Positions 8,007-17,379 of a stretch of DNA of 64,000 nucleotides are shown in pieces. The position numbers were made by a program, and so were the translations under genes. Each line of letters opens with the position of its first letter. Position 1 is the stretch's first letter. Source of the stretch: Clostridium felsineum DSM 794 (GTDB lineage Bacteria > Bacillota > Clostridia > Clostridiales > Clostridiaceae); NCBI RefSeq assembly GCF_002006355.2, contig NZ_CP096980.1, positions 2,914,001 through 2,978,000 on the forward strand. Reading direction: 5' to 3'. A model generated the notes under the pieces. That model saw only the letters and a list, made by a program, of their open reading frames with translations. It had not been told where the DNA came from and made no database searches.

Positions 8007-9059
8007 TCAAATATTTAACTTAAGCAAATCAACAGCATTTTGCCTTCCCATTTTAACTTTTTCTGCATAACTTATTGGCAAATTATCAAACCATATAGCT
8101 GCTTCGTCAAGACTTTCGTATGGAGTATCAGCAGAAAACATAATTTTTTTACTATCGCATGTCAAAATTGCATTCAAAAGAGCGTGTGTATCAAAGTGCC
8201 CACTAGTTGTTACCCAAACATTATTTTCAAAATACTCTGTTACTGGTTTTTTATGATTACCACATGGTACTTGATCATCAAAACGACGTTGCATTCTTGT
8301 TAAACCTTGAGTAAGATTTTCTCCTAAATGCCCAATAATTAACTTTGCGCTTGGTAATTCATCAAATAAACCACTACATAATAGTCTAATGGTATGAAGT
8401 GCTGTTTCTGCTCCAAACCCCCAAGCTGAACCTGAAAGTCCATTATATCCTTTATATCCAATTTGTTGACTTGGAGCTGGATCACGTGGGTGAAGATATA
8501 ATGGAACATCTAATTCAGTCATCTTTTTCCAAAAGCAAAAATTTTGAGACTCATCTAAATATTCAATATGATCTTTATTACCTTTCATGGTATATCCATT
8601 AATGAGTGCTCCAACAAATCCAAGTTCCTTAACGCAAAATTCCAATTCTTTTGCTGCCTCTTCCGGCTCTTGCATAGCTACTGCTGCAAAAGCATTAAAT
8701 CTTTTAGGATACTTTTTCACATAATTTTCATAAACCCAAATATTCATCTCATGAGCAATTTTTATAGCTTCCTTTGTGTCAAGAACCTCTTGTACACCTG
8801 GTTGTGTCAAAGACATAATTGACATCTCAACACCATTTCTATTCATATCCTTAATACGTTCCTCAGCAGAATGTAATTTAGTTTTCACAACTTGGAAATA
8901 TTTCTCTTTATCTCTAGCAGTTTCATATTGTGGATCACCTGTAGCTTCCCAATCAGGAGATTCATAATGATCTTCAAGTGAAATTTTTCCACTCATAATC
9001 TTCTCACCATAAGTTCCAACGTAGTCTTTTACATATTCCTTCCTAAACTCTAAATTCAT
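8007..9059 (-). CDS. Amidohydrolase-superfamily metal enzyme, resorcylate / dihydroxybenzoate decarboxylase-like
   Basis: 350 residues of the Amidohydro_2 fold. The N-terminal SLEDHYESP corresponds to the ALEEHF motif of gamma-resorcylate and related non-oxidative aromatic acid decarboxylases. YLHPRDPAPSQQ and IGHLGENL give the metal and active-site histidines, and FSADTPYES holds the late Asp. By family knowledge the reaction is reversible decarboxylation of a hydroxylated aromatic acid, with one divalent metal; the exact substrate cannot be read. RBS AGAGGATG before ATG. Followed by a TetR regulator on the same strand, so the pair may form an inducible aromatic-acid response. Confidence 0.8.
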   Translation of the reverse strand: MNLEFRKEYVKDYVGTYGEKIMSGKISLEDHYESPDWEATGDPQYETARDKEKYFQVVKTKLHSAEERIKDMNRNGVEMSIMSLTQPGVQEVLDTKEAIKIAHEMNIWVYENYVKKYPKRFNAFAAVAMQEPEEAAKELEFCVKELGFVGALINGYTMKGNKDHIEYLDESQNFCFWKKMTELDVPLYLHPRDPAPSQQIGYKGYNGLSGSAWGFGAETALHTIRLLCSGLFDELPSAKLIIGHLGENLTQGLTRMQRRFDDQVPCGNHKKPVTEYFENNVWVTTSGHFDTHALLNAILTCDSKKIMFSADTPYESLDEAAIWFDNLPISYAEKVKMGRQNAVDLLKLNI

Positions 9060-9215
9060 AAAATCATCCTCTCTATTTTGCTTTTATTTCCTTTTAAGTT
9101 TAGTAATTTTTGAAACTTATGTAAATAATCAATGAAATACATTTTGTCCGATAACATACATTTCATAGCAATATGTTTTAGTCCAATAAAATTACGTACA
9201 AATCTTTACCATATG

Positions 9216-10079
9216 TTATACAATTTTAATTTTTTCTCCAATTATAATACATTTACTATTACTACCATGTCCTATTTCCTCTGTTTTAATTATTGGAACA
9301 TTGAATTTTTCTGTTTTTTCAAGAATTATTTCCTTCAGTATATCTATATTTCCATCTCTTTGAATTTCACTAAAGGTACCTAATATTATTCCTGAAAGTT
9401 TATCAAAATACCTAAGCATAGAAAGCTGTTCCATTAAAGAAGCTATATTACTTACATTACCACCCATGGCTTCAAGCAAAAGAACTTTTCCTTCTGGATT
9501 TATAAAATACTCAGTTCCTGCAAGCTTTAAAAAACATCTTATATTCCCACCTATTACTTCACCTTCAATAGAACCTTTTCTAAGCCACTTATATTTAAAA
9601 TCAAAAATATCTTTCTTTCCTTCAATAAAGGATTTTTCAAACCACTGCCTTTGAAGAGATGCATTTTCACGTCCAAAATTATATACTGCATAATGATAAC
9701 CTTTAAATCCTATTTTTTTATACAAGCTATTTAAGACTACCGTTAAATCACTCATTCCAAAATAAGGCTTAGGATTATTTTTTATAATATCAAAATCTAA
9801 ATAATCTAAAATTTGATTTGCTGAATTGCCTCCCGAAACATCGAAAATCGCTTTTATATCCTTACTTTTAAAAAAGCTCATAAGTTCTTCTGCTCTTTCA
9901 GCTCCTGTGCCTGAAAACTGAGCTTTTTTTCTAAATATACATTTTGAAATTTCACATTCAATTCCCATCAACTTAAAAGCATCAACTACACTGTAAAGTC
10001 TTGATTTATTTTCTATATTTATTCCATCAGAACAACTTATTAAAGCTACTTTGTCACCTCTTTTAAATCTAAACTCCAT
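9216..10079 (-). CDS. S66-family LD-carboxypeptidase (LdcA/MccF-like)
   Basis: 287 residues. Serine peptidase family S66: nucleophile Ser in FGMSDLT (about 127), Glu in LLLEAMGGN and His in EIGHGSN near the C-terminus form the expected Ser-Glu-His triad. Known members trim the last D-Ala from murein tetrapeptides during peptidoglycan recycling, or cleave microcin C-like compounds. No signal peptide, so cytoplasmic. Its start is four bases after the stop of the nitroreductase, so the two are in one operon. Confidence 0.87.
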   Translation of the reverse strand: MEFRFKRGDKVALISCSDGINIENKSRLYSVVDAFKLMGIECEISKCIFRKKAQFSGTGAERAEELMSFFKSKDIKAIFDVSGGNSANQILDYLDFDIIKNNPKPYFGMSDLTVVLNSLYKKIGFKGYHYAVYNFGRENASLQRQWFEKSFIEGKKDIFDFKYKWLRKGSIEGEVIGGNIRCFLKLAGTEYFINPEGKVLLLEAMGGNVSNIASLMEQLSMLRYFDKLSGIILGTFSEIQRDGNIDILKEIILEKTEKFNVPIIKTEEIGHGSNSKCIIIGEKIKIV

Positions 10080-10083
10080 ACTA

Positions 10084-10623
10084 TCACCATTTTTCCATAT
10101 GAATTATATCTTCTAACCTTTTTCTCGGGCGCATCTTTGGTTTTTCATCAGAATATCCTAAAGTTAATACGTGAGACACATACTTATCTTTAGGTATATT
10201 AAGTACAGGTCTTATTTCATCTTGTGTAAACCAAGCAACATAACAAGTATCTAATCCGAGATTTTTTGCCTCTAGCACCATATTTTCAGTGGCCATTGCC
10301 GTATCTCTTATAATTTGCTTTAATTCAAGTTCTTTACTCTCTTCGTCTAATTTTATTTCTATATTTGAATCAAGCCTTGATCGAATATCACAAACACATA
10401 CTATAATAACTGGGGCTGTTTTCATCCACTTTTGATTATGTGATACCTCTATAACTCTTTCTCTATTTTCTTTTTCTTTTACAACTATAAAGTGCCAGGG
10501 TTGAGTGTTATCGCCAGAAGGTGCTAATCTGCCACTTTCAATAATTTCCATTATTTTTTCCTCTTCCACAGGCCTATCTATATATTTTCTTATACTTCTT
10601 CTTTCTTCTATTTCCTTAAGCAA
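10084..10623 (-). CDS. Nitroreductase-family FMN oxidoreductase
   Basis: About 179 residues. FMN-binding motif RRSIRKYIDRPV at the N-terminus, SGDNTQPWHFIVV, and a C-terminal TLGYSDEKPKMRPRKRLEDII. Reduces nitro or quinone-like compounds with NAD(P)H; the true substrate is unknown. AGGAGG is eight bases before a TTG at 10623 and only two before a TTG at 10629, so the former is taken as the start. Heads a two-gene unit with the LD-carboxypeptidase. Confidence 0.87.
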   Translation of the reverse strand: MLKEIEERRSIRKYIDRPVEEEKIMEIIESGRLAPSGDNTQPWHFIVVKEKENRERVIEVSHNQKWMKTAPVIIVCVCDIRSRLDSNIEIKLDEESKELELKQIIRDTAMATENMVLEAKNLGLDTCYVAWFTQDEIRPVLNIPKDKYVSHVLTLGYSDEKPKMRPRKRLEDIIHMEKW

Positions 10624-10644
10624 TTGCAAATCCTCCTATTAAGC

Positions 10645-11211
10645 TTAATTTTTTTTAATAAAAATGCTTTTATCCCTTGCATCAAAAGCTTCTATCACGT
10701 TACTCGGATCACTTTCTACCCTACCGGAATCTTTTGTACTAGGCAGTTCATTTGAAGCTATCCATAGTTTATCAAGCTTTTCTTTTGGTAAATAGTAATG
10801 TCTTCCTTTAGAATCGATTACTCCAAAAGAATTTACATTTTCATAATCAATCCATTCTTTTTGTATACTTATGTCTATACTTTCCCCTTCCTCTACAACT
10901 TTAGGAAGTGTATCTGGCATAATCTTAACCTCATAAATAGCACCATTTTCAAACTCTATTTCTATAAAAATACTAGTTATTTCAAAACTGTTATCTCCAC
11001 TATTTTTAACTTTTACATTTATTAAAAGCTCATATCTTCTACCATAATCGTCTAAAACTCTTGTACCTTTTGTCTCAGTTTCTTCTAAAACTATGTTTTG
11101 TGCAATATCAGCAAAAACCGTCAAACTAGTTTTAGCTTTCCTGCTAACTATTATTTTAACCCCTATCAAACTAACTATTACTACACAAAGAATAATTAAA
11201 ATATACAACAT
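10645..11211 (-). CDS. Membrane-anchored protein of unknown function
   Basis: 188 residues, not recognised. One N-terminal membrane helix (LYILIILCVVIVSLIGVKIIV, about 2-22), then a beta-rich domain outside or inside the membrane (LLINVKVKNSGDNSFEITSIFIEIEF) that resembles immunoglobulin-like extracellular domains, and a lysine-rich tail. Ribosome site GGGG seven bases before ATG. Lies between a GNAT gene and the nitroreductase, all minus strand, gaps under 30 bases, so part of the same transcript. Confidence 0.65.
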   Translation of the reverse strand: MLYILIILCVVIVSLIGVKIIVSRKAKTSLTVFADIAQNIVLEETETKGTRVLDDYGRRYELLINVKVKNSGDNSFEITSIFIEIEFENGAIYEVKIMPDTLPKVVEEGESIDISIQKEWIDYENVNSFGVIDSKGRHYYLPKEKLDKLWIASNELPSTKDSGRVESDPSNVIEAFDARDKSIFIKKN

Positions 11212-11238
11212 AATTAAACCCCTTACCCTTTAATTCTC

Positions 11239-11754
11239 TCAATCTATAAAAAGTCCCATAGAAAATGAATCATAGAATTTTCCTTCAATAAAGAAATCTC
11301 TTTTTATTATTCCTTCTTTAATAAAACCTAAGTCTTCATATAGAGCTATTGCCCTTAAATTATCCGTTCTAACTCTTAAATTTATCTTTCTAATTATAGA
11401 AGCTTCTTTGCTCCAAGCTATTAATCTTTCTATTAATTTCTTTCCTATCCTTTGTCCCCAGTATTCTTTAAGCACACTAACTCCAAATTCACCTGTATGC
11501 CTAACCTTTGAATTTTTTCCTCCTGCAAAGTTAAGATTTCCTACTATCTTTCCTTCAGCTTCAGCTACTAAGAAAAGTGCATTATGGCTTTTTACTGCAT
11601 TTTCAATAAATTCCTTTTCCTCAAATTCACTTTTCTTGAGTTCGCCTTGTCCAAAAGTCAAAAAATCTGATTCTCCTCCAATTTTATAAAGATATTCTAG
11701 CATAAGAGCTGCATCTTGTGTTTTTGCTTCTCTAATTATTATTTTTTCCTTCAT
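11239..11754 (-). CDS. GNAT-family N-acetyltransferase
   Basis: 171 residues. Acetyl-CoA site GVSVLKEYWGQRIGKKLIERLIAWSKE (the R/Q-x-x-G-x-G/A type motif) and the closing NLRAIALYEDLGFIKEGIIKRDF motif. By family it acetylates an amine on a small molecule or a protein N-terminus; the layout resembles the RimJ/diamine acetyltransferase type. RBS AAGGAGATGG before ATG. First gene of a run that continues through the membrane-anchored protein, nitroreductase and LD-carboxypeptidase. Confidence 0.88.
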   Translation of the reverse strand: MKEKIIIREAKTQDAALMLEYLYKIGGESDFLTFGQGELKKSEFEEKEFIENAVKSHNALFLVAEAEGKIVGNLNFAGGKNSKVRHTGEFGVSVLKEYWGQRIGKKLIERLIAWSKEASIIRKINLRVRTDNLRAIALYEDLGFIKEGIIKRDFFIEGKFYDSFSMGLFID

Positions 11755-11828
11755 TATTCCCCATCTCCTTTGTATTTAGCTGTAATTCATATTATACTAC
11801 TTCCAGAAATGGGTTTAAATCAATAAAT

Positions 11829-12566
11829 TTAAAACTTATGCACTCTATGTCTACTTTCCTTTACATAATGAAATATTATAGTAACCAAAAAAACAGCAAC
11901 TAAGACTATAAAAAACACTGTATTAGGTATTTCAATATTTATTAAATTCAAAAGCATTTTTATTCCTATAATTCCTATTAAAATATATGCTGAATTTTCC
12001 AGCTCCGGTATCTTATCTATTAAAACTAAAAAAATTTGAGCTACACATCTCATTGATAGTATTCCTAAAACAGCTCCTAAAAATAGAACCCAAACTTTAT
12101 TTGATACTCCAAAGGCAGCTGAAACACTATCTATACTAAAAGCTATATCCATTAATTCTACCGTAATTACAGTACCCCAAAAGCCCTTTTTTAAAGCTTT
12201 AGTTTCATCTACTTCATCCTCTTGTGATTTTCCCGCAAAATGACTATAAGACATCTTTAATAGATATCCTGCTGCTATTAATTTTATCCACCAGATTTTA
12301 ATTAAATATGTTCCCACTCCAATGGCAATAAATCTAAATATGTAAGCTCCCCATATTCCATAAAGTAAAGCCTTATTTTGTTGTTTTTTTGGCAAATGCT
12401 TAACCATTATTGCAAGTACTACTGCATTATCTGAAGATAGAAGTCCCTCTAAAATAACTAAACTAAATATTATCATCCAATTTGACGGATCTGTTAAAGT
12501 GGCTGTAAGTACTTCTATTGAGAAAAACTGGGCATAGTTGTTTATAAGTCCCTGTAAAAAGTTCAT
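11829..12566 (-). CDS. TerC-family integral membrane protein
   Basis: 245 residues with about seven membrane helices. Family signatures: LEGLLSSDNAVVLAIMVKHLP near residue 40 and VELMDIAFSIDSVSAAFGVS near 135, both with the acidic residues thought to bind metal. Family members export Mn2+ or support metal loading of exported enzymes. RBS GGAGACG upstream of ATG. No adjacent metal regulator. Confidence 0.9.
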   Translation of the reverse strand: MNFLQGLINNYAQFFSIEVLTATLTDPSNWMIIFSLVILEGLLSSDNAVVLAIMVKHLPKKQQNKALLYGIWGAYIFRFIAIGVGTYLIKIWWIKLIAAGYLLKMSYSHFAGKSQEDEVDETKALKKGFWGTVITVELMDIAFSIDSVSAAFGVSNKVWVLFLGAVLGILSMRCVAQIFLVLIDKIPELENSAYILIGIIGIKMLLNLINIEIPNTVFFIVLVAVFLVTIIFHYVKESRHRVHKF

Positions 12567-12649
12567 ATTAATCGTCTCCTTATATACTATTATAATACAA
12601 ATTGATGAATAGTATACTTTTTTGCCACATATACCGTTATTTCTTAAAT

Positions 12650-12696
12650 AAAAAACAGTTTAAGGCTAATCTCAAATCAGCTTCAAACTGTTTTTT
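12650..12696 (-). terminator. Terminator of the bgl operon
   Basis: AAAAAACAGTTT / AAACTGTTTTTT hairpin, immediately after the stop of the first 6-phospho-beta-glucosidase, with T runs on both sides. Confidence 0.85.
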
Positions 12697-12699
12697 AAT

Positions 12700-14133
12700 T
12701 TATTCTATATCAGATCCATTGGATTCTATTACTTTTTTGTACCAATAGAAGCTTTTCTTTTTAGAACGTTTTAGTGTGCCCTTTCCTTCATTATCTTTAT
12801 CTACATAAATAAAACCATAACGTTTCTTCATTTCTCCAGTTGATGCACTTACTAAATCTATACACCCCCAAGGTGTATATCCAATAAGCTCCACTCCATC
12901 TACGTTAACAGCATCTCTCATTGCTTCTATGTGACGTTTTAAATAATCAATTCTATAATCATCCTCCACATATCCACTTTCATCTGGAGTATCTACTGCA
13001 CCTAACCCATTTTCAACAATAAATAATGGTTTTTGATAACGGTCATATAAAGAATTGAGCGTTATTCTAAGCCCTAGAGGATCTATTTGCCATCCCCACT
13101 CACTTGCTTTTAAATAAGGATTTTTCAATGTAGCAAATACATTTCCTTCTGTACTCTTATTTATATTAGGATCTGCACTGGTTAAACGGGATGCATAATA
13201 ACTAAAGGATATAAAATCAACAGTATTATTTTTTAAAAGTTCTTCATCGCCTTCTTCTATATTTAGCTTGATCCCTTTTCTTTCAAGCATTTTTTTAGCA
13301 TAGTTTGGATACTCTCCACGAGATTGTACATCTATAAAGAAATAGTTTTCTCTATCCTTTTCAATAGAACTCCATACATCCTCTGGTGCACAGGTGTTTG
13401 CATAAGTATTTCCAGCTGCCAGCATACATCCAATTTTAAATTCTGGATTTATTTCATGGGCAATTTGTGTTGCCTTAGCACTTGCAATAAGCTGATGATG
13501 TGCTGCCATGTATTTAACCTCTTCTTTATTTTCACCATCTTCAAACACTAAACCTGCGCCAATGAAAGGTAGATGCAGTAACATATTTATTTCATTAAAG
13601 GTAAGCCAGTATTTAACCTTATTTTTATATCGATTAAATATAACTCTGCACAATTTTTCATAGTAATCTACCATTTTACGACTTCGCCAAGAACCTATTG
13701 TCTTCACTAAATGCACAGGAACATCAAAATGAGTTATTGTAACTAAAGGTTCTATTCCATATTTTAAACATTCATCAAACACATCATCATAAAATTTTAG
13801 ACCTTCTTCATTTGGAGTTTCCTCATCTCCATTTGGAAATATACGTGCCCAAGCTAACGACATTCTAAAACATTTAAAGCCCATTTCTGCAAATAGAGCT
13901 ATATCACTTTTAAAATTATGATAGAAATCAATAGCTTCATGACTTGGATAAAAGCTTTCATCATCACATTCAAGCATCTTCTTTTCCCCTAACATTACAG
14001 GAAAACGATCCTTTCCGCTTGGAATTACATCAACTGTAGATAATCCCTTATTTCCATCTAAATATCCACCTTCACATTGATTTGCAGCAGTAGCGCCTCC
14101 CCATAAAAATCCTTCATTAAAACCTTTTATCAT
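12700..14133 (-). CDS. 6-phospho-beta-glucosidase, GH1 (operon copy)
   Basis: 477 residues, GH1 fold. Cleaves 6-phospho-beta-glucosides such as phosphorylated cellobiose or aryl glucosides delivered by the PTS. Acid/base Glu is in TFNEIN (E181), nucleophile Glu in FIVENGLGA near 375, and the phosphate-binding Ser, Lys and Tyr are in SASTGEMKKRYGFIYVD, which marks it as a phospho-specific enzyme. RBS AAGGAGAG. Last gene of licT-bglP-bgl, 62 bases after the transporter gene, so its expression follows the antiterminator. A second copy lies at 17380-18801. Confidence 0.93.
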   Translation of the reverse strand: MIKGFNEGFLWGGATAANQCEGGYLDGNKGLSTVDVIPSGKDRFPVMLGEKKMLECDDESFYPSHEAIDFYHNFKSDIALFAEMGFKCFRMSLAWARIFPNGDEETPNEEGLKFYDDVFDECLKYGIEPLVTITHFDVPVHLVKTIGSWRSRKMVDYYEKLCRVIFNRYKNKVKYWLTFNEINMLLHLPFIGAGLVFEDGENKEEVKYMAAHHQLIASAKATQIAHEINPEFKIGCMLAAGNTYANTCAPEDVWSSIEKDRENYFFIDVQSRGEYPNYAKKMLERKGIKLNIEEGDEELLKNNTVDFISFSYYASRLTSADPNINKSTEGNVFATLKNPYLKASEWGWQIDPLGLRITLNSLYDRYQKPLFIVENGLGAVDTPDESGYVEDDYRIDYLKRHIEAMRDAVNVDGVELIGYTPWGCIDLVSASTGEMKKRYGFIYVDKDNEGKGTLKRSKKKSFYWYKKVIESNGSDIE

Positions 14134-14195
14134 TATTAATCTCTCCTTATAAAACTCTAAGCATAAGTAAACTTAAACTTATGCTTAGAATTTTT

Positions 14196-16085
14196 TTATA
14201 TCATTACTGTTAATAGTTGATCCTTACGTTCAACTTTAGTTTTATCAGTTTCTATAATATCTAAATAATTTTCTGAATTAGTTACAACTACAGGTGTAGT
14301 AATAACATATCCAGCCTTCTTTATTGCTGCTATATCAAATTCCAATATTACATCTCCAGCTTTAACATAATCACCTTGCTTTAATATTGTTTTAAAGTAT
14401 TTTCCTTCTAGCTTTACTGTATCCATACCTATATGAATTAATATTTCACAGCCTTTATCACTTGTTATACCAATTGCATGACCTGTTGGAAATACTGTTG
14501 TTAAAACACCATCTACTGGCGCTACAAGCTTTCCTTCTATTGGTTCAATTGCAATTCCTTTTCCTAATGCTCCTGTAGAAAAGGCTTCATCCTTAATTTC
14601 TGATAAAGGTTTAACTTCTCCTTTTAATGGACTAACTAATGTTTCTTGTTTTACTAATGCTTCTTCACTTTTTTTTTTGCTATCTTCTACATTTTCATCA
14701 TCTTTAAAGCCTGCTACAAACATTATTATAAAGCCTAATACAAAACTTATTACAACTGACATAACTGCACCGTAGAAACCTCTGTCTATTCCTTTTGGCC
14801 CTATATAGCTTGGTATTGCAAATATTCCAAGTCCACCCATCATCCATAGTTTAGTTCCCATGAAGCCTGTTATACCACCACCAATAGCTGCTCCTATACA
14901 ACTTATAATAAATGGCTTTTTACGAGGAAGTGTAACACCATATATAGCTGGTTCTGTAACACCAAATATACCTGAAATAAATGCTGGAAGCGCAATTCCT
15001 TTTAATTTTATGTTCTTTGTCTTAATTAGTATAGCTAAAACTACACCTGTTTGAGCAAATGAAGCTCCAAGAGTTCCTGCTAGTATTGGATCGTAATGAA
15101 GCACTGCTAAATTGTTCATTGCTATAGGTACTAACCCCCAGTGAAGTCCGAATATAACGAATACTTGCCAGAAAGCACCTATAAATATACCTGCAAGAAT
15201 TGGACTTAAGTTATATATAGCAAGTGTTCCTGCTCCTAATAGTTTACCAGCCCAAGTTGAAATTGGTCCTATAACTATTAATGATAGAGGTACCATAACG
15301 AGTAAAGTGCAGAATGGAACTAAAAATGTTTTTACTACATCTGGTATTATCTTTGCAAAGCCTTTTTCAACCTTAACACCTACATATGCCGCTAGAATTA
15401 TCGGAATAACAGTTGAGGAATAACTCATTAATATAACAGGAATTCCTAAGAAAGTTACATAAACTGGTGATGCAAATATGGTTCCTGCAAACAACGTATA
15501 AAGAGGTTTTCCAGTAGTTAATGTTGTTAATGTAGGATAAACAAGAGACGCACCTATTGCCATACCTATAAAATGGTTACCCTTAAATTTCTTAGCTGCT
15601 GAGTAGCCTAGGAATATAGGGAAGAAATAGAACAAACAGTCACCTACTGCATTTAAAATATTATAAGTTCCAGAAGTTTTAGTAAGAAGTCCAAAAGCTA
15701 CAAACATTGCATTAAAGCCTTTTATCATACCTGTTGCAGCAAGTACTCCCAGTGTTGGTGTAAATACACCTGAAATAGTATCTATAAATGCATTAAATAA
15801 ATTTGTTTTTTCTTGTGTTACTTCATCTGATGAAGACTTAAATCCACCAATTGCTACAACATCAGCATAAACATCTGGAACATGGTTACCAATAACTACT
15901 TGATATTGTCCACCACTTTTGATAACGGTTACAACGCCATCCATATTTTTAAGCACTTCTGTATTTGCTTTGCTTTCGTCCTTTAATTTGAAACGTAAAC
16001 GTGTAATACAGTGTGTCAAGCTATTAACATTTTCTTTTCCTCCGACATTACTTATTATGTCTTTGGCCAACTTTTCGTACTTCAT
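14196..16085 (-). CDS. bglP: PTS beta-glucoside-specific EIIBCA component
   Basis: 629 residues, domain order B-C-A. EIIB: phosphorylated Cys26 in LTHCITRLRFKLKD. EIIC: about ten membrane helices from residue 105 to 460, with GVTEPAIYGVTLP. EIIA: C-terminal about 150 residues with FPTGHAIGI and EILIHIGMDTVKLEGK, containing the phosphorylated His. Imports and phosphorylates beta-glucosides at the membrane. Preceded by a RAT/terminator switch (16159-16229), so it is made only when the LicT-type protein is active. RBS AAAGGAGAG before ATG. Confidence 0.94.
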   Translation of the reverse strand: MKYEKLAKDIISNVGGKENVNSLTHCITRLRFKLKDESKANTEVLKNMDGVVTVIKSGGQYQVVIGNHVPDVYADVVAIGGFKSSSDEVTQEKTNLFNAFIDTISGVFTPTLGVLAATGMIKGFNAMFVAFGLLTKTSGTYNILNAVGDCLFYFFPIFLGYSAAKKFKGNHFIGMAIGASLVYPTLTTLTTGKPLYTLFAGTIFASPVYVTFLGIPVILMSYSSTVIPIILAAYVGVKVEKGFAKIIPDVVKTFLVPFCTLLVMVPLSLIVIGPISTWAGKLLGAGTLAIYNLSPILAGIFIGAFWQVFVIFGLHWGLVPIAMNNLAVLHYDPILAGTLGASFAQTGVVLAILIKTKNIKLKGIALPAFISGIFGVTEPAIYGVTLPRKKPFIISCIGAAIGGGITGFMGTKLWMMGGLGIFAIPSYIGPKGIDRGFYGAVMSVVISFVLGFIIMFVAGFKDDENVEDSKKKSEEALVKQETLVSPLKGEVKPLSEIKDEAFSTGALGKGIAIEPIEGKLVAPVDGVLTTVFPTGHAIGITSDKGCEILIHIGMDTVKLEGKYFKTILKQGDYVKAGDVILEFDIAAIKKAGYVITTPVVVTNSENYLDIIETDKTKVERKDQLLTVMI

Positions 16086-16158
16086 AATAATCTCTCCTTT
16101 TTTTTGATTTTTAATAAAAATAGGAATATTATAAGTGCTTTACTTTATTATGTAAAAA

Positions 16159-16209
16159 GGCGAGACCATGATGGATAATATTCTTGATATTATCCACTTT
16201 GGTCTCGCC
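16159..16209 (-). terminator. Conditional terminator in front of bglP
   Basis: Read on the minus strand: GGCGAGACC, a long internal stem (GTGGATAATATCAAG / ATATTATCCATC), then GGTCTCGCC and TTTTT. The 5' arm overlaps the 3' end of the RAT element, so binding of the antiterminator and folding of this hairpin exclude each other. Confidence 0.92.
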
Positions 16210-16229
16210 TGCATTACCAGTAACAATCC
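16201..16229 (-). promoter_or_regulatory. RAT antiterminator element for bglP
   Basis: Minus strand reads GGATTGTTACTGGTAATGC followed by AGGCGAGACC, matching the known ribonucleic antiterminator of BglG/SacY/LicT proteins (GGATTGTTACTG ... GCAGGCAAAACC). Placed between licT and bglP. Confidence 0.94.
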
Positions 16230-16239
16230 AATTTTTTAT

Positions 16240-17073
16240 TTAATTTTTTTTAGAAACTCTTTGAATGTGAACTGTTAAATAGAGTTTTTCCTCATCAGAC
16301 AGTTCTTTTCCTAAATAATTTTGAACCTTAAGCATACATTCATATGCCTTTTTATATTTTTCTCTAACTTGTTTTAATAAAAAATCCTCGTCTGAGGTAT
16401 CAGATAATTCCACTTTGTCTAATCTATGAAAGAAAAATCTTAAATGTGTGACAAATCTTTCATAACTTATAGACTTTTCATCAAGTACTATATTATAAGT
16501 ATATTTAACTATATTTAAAATATCTTGTATCATTTTTGCCTGCTTTGCAGCATCTGGTGCTTTATTAAGCGAATTATTAATCTGTGCATTTATAAGATGA
16601 AGAGCTATATTAGCAGCTTCGTCTTCTGGCAAGTTTTTTCCTAATTCATCATGTATGAATTCTATTGCTTTCATTCCTACTTTAAATTCTTTAGGATAAA
16701 ACTTTTTGATTTCCCAAATTAACGGATTGTGTGTACTAATTCCTGATTCAATCATCTTAAAACAATTACTTACATGATCAGTGAGAGTGACATATATATA
16801 ATCATTTAGCTTAGCATCTAAAACATTTTTAGCATACTCAATAATGTCATAACATATTGACACATATTCTGTAGGAACATCTTCAAGCAATAGTTTAAAC
16901 TTTTCTGATGCATCTTTACCCTTAAGGACAAAAGTTTTTTCTATTAGCTTTTCATCTATTTTTTCTCCTACACTCTTCTTAAATGCAATCCCACACCCCA
17001 TGACAACAAATTCATGTTTATCTGAGCCTTCAGCTACTATGGCATTATTATTAAATATCTTTTTTATTATCAT
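16240..17073 (-). CDS. licT: BglG/LicT-family transcription antiterminator
   Basis: 277 residues: RNA-binding CAT domain (about 1-58, MIIKKIFNNNAIVAEGSDKHEFVVMGCGIAFKK), then PRD1 (about 65-170, DHVSNCFKM with histidine) and PRD2 (about 172-277, HLRFFFHRLD and TVHIQRV). PTS components phosphorylate the PRD histidines and so couple activity to sugar and glucose. It binds the RAT elements before itself and before bglP, stopping terminator folding. Both elements are visible here, so the gene is autoregulated. Its own leader runs 17074-17190. Confidence 0.94.
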   Translation of the reverse strand: MIIKKIFNNNAIVAEGSDKHEFVVMGCGIAFKKSVGEKIDEKLIEKTFVLKGKDASEKFKLLLEDVPTEYVSICYDIIEYAKNVLDAKLNDYIYVTLTDHVSNCFKMIESGISTHNPLIWEIKKFYPKEFKVGMKAIEFIHDELGKNLPEDEAANIALHLINAQINNSLNKAPDAAKQAKMIQDILNIVKYTYNIVLDEKSISYERFVTHLRFFFHRLDKVELSDTSDEDFLLKQVREKYKKAYECMLKVQNYLGKELSDEEKLYLTVHIQRVSKKN

Positions 17074-17110
17074 TGTCCTTACCTCATTTACTACCTTGAT
17101 CTAAAATAAA

Positions 17111-17165
17111 AGACCCCACTAATGAAAATAATATTTATAATTGTCTTCAAAAGCTAGGGTCTCGC
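17111..17165 (-). terminator. Conditional terminator in the licT leader
   Basis: Minus strand: AGGCGAGACCCTAG, loop with imperfect internal pairing, then TAGTGGGGTCT and TTTTATTTT. Stem GAGACCC(TA) with (TA)GTGGGGTCT. Overlaps the RAT element that precedes it. Confidence 0.82.
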
Positions 17166-17187
17166 CTGATCGAATCAGTAACAATCC
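17157..17187 (-). promoter_or_regulatory. RAT antiterminator element before licT
   Basis: Minus strand reads GGATTGTTACTGATTCGATC followed by AGGCGAGACCC, a second match to the BglG-family RNA target. It lies upstream of licT itself, which makes the antiterminator gene self-activating. Confidence 0.92.
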
Positions 17188-17338
17188 CAGATATTAATTT
17201 GTAATCGTTTAACCATGATTTAATAATACACTGTTTTATTTTAGTTGTCAATAAGTTTTTTGAAATTTTATCATATTAGGTCGTTTTTTATTTTATAGTA
17301 TCTATTTTATCCTTTTCATAGTATAATTAGTCGAAAAT

Positions 17339-17374
17339 GCGGCAGGTTAAATCCACTTTCTATTAACCTGCCGC
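17339..17374 (-). terminator. Terminator after the second GH1 gene
   Basis: Perfect 12-base stem GCGGCAGGTTAA / TTAACCTGCCGC around a short loop, five bases beyond the stop at 17380. It isolates this gene from the licT leader downstream. Confidence 0.85.
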
Positions 17375-17379
17375 ATTTA

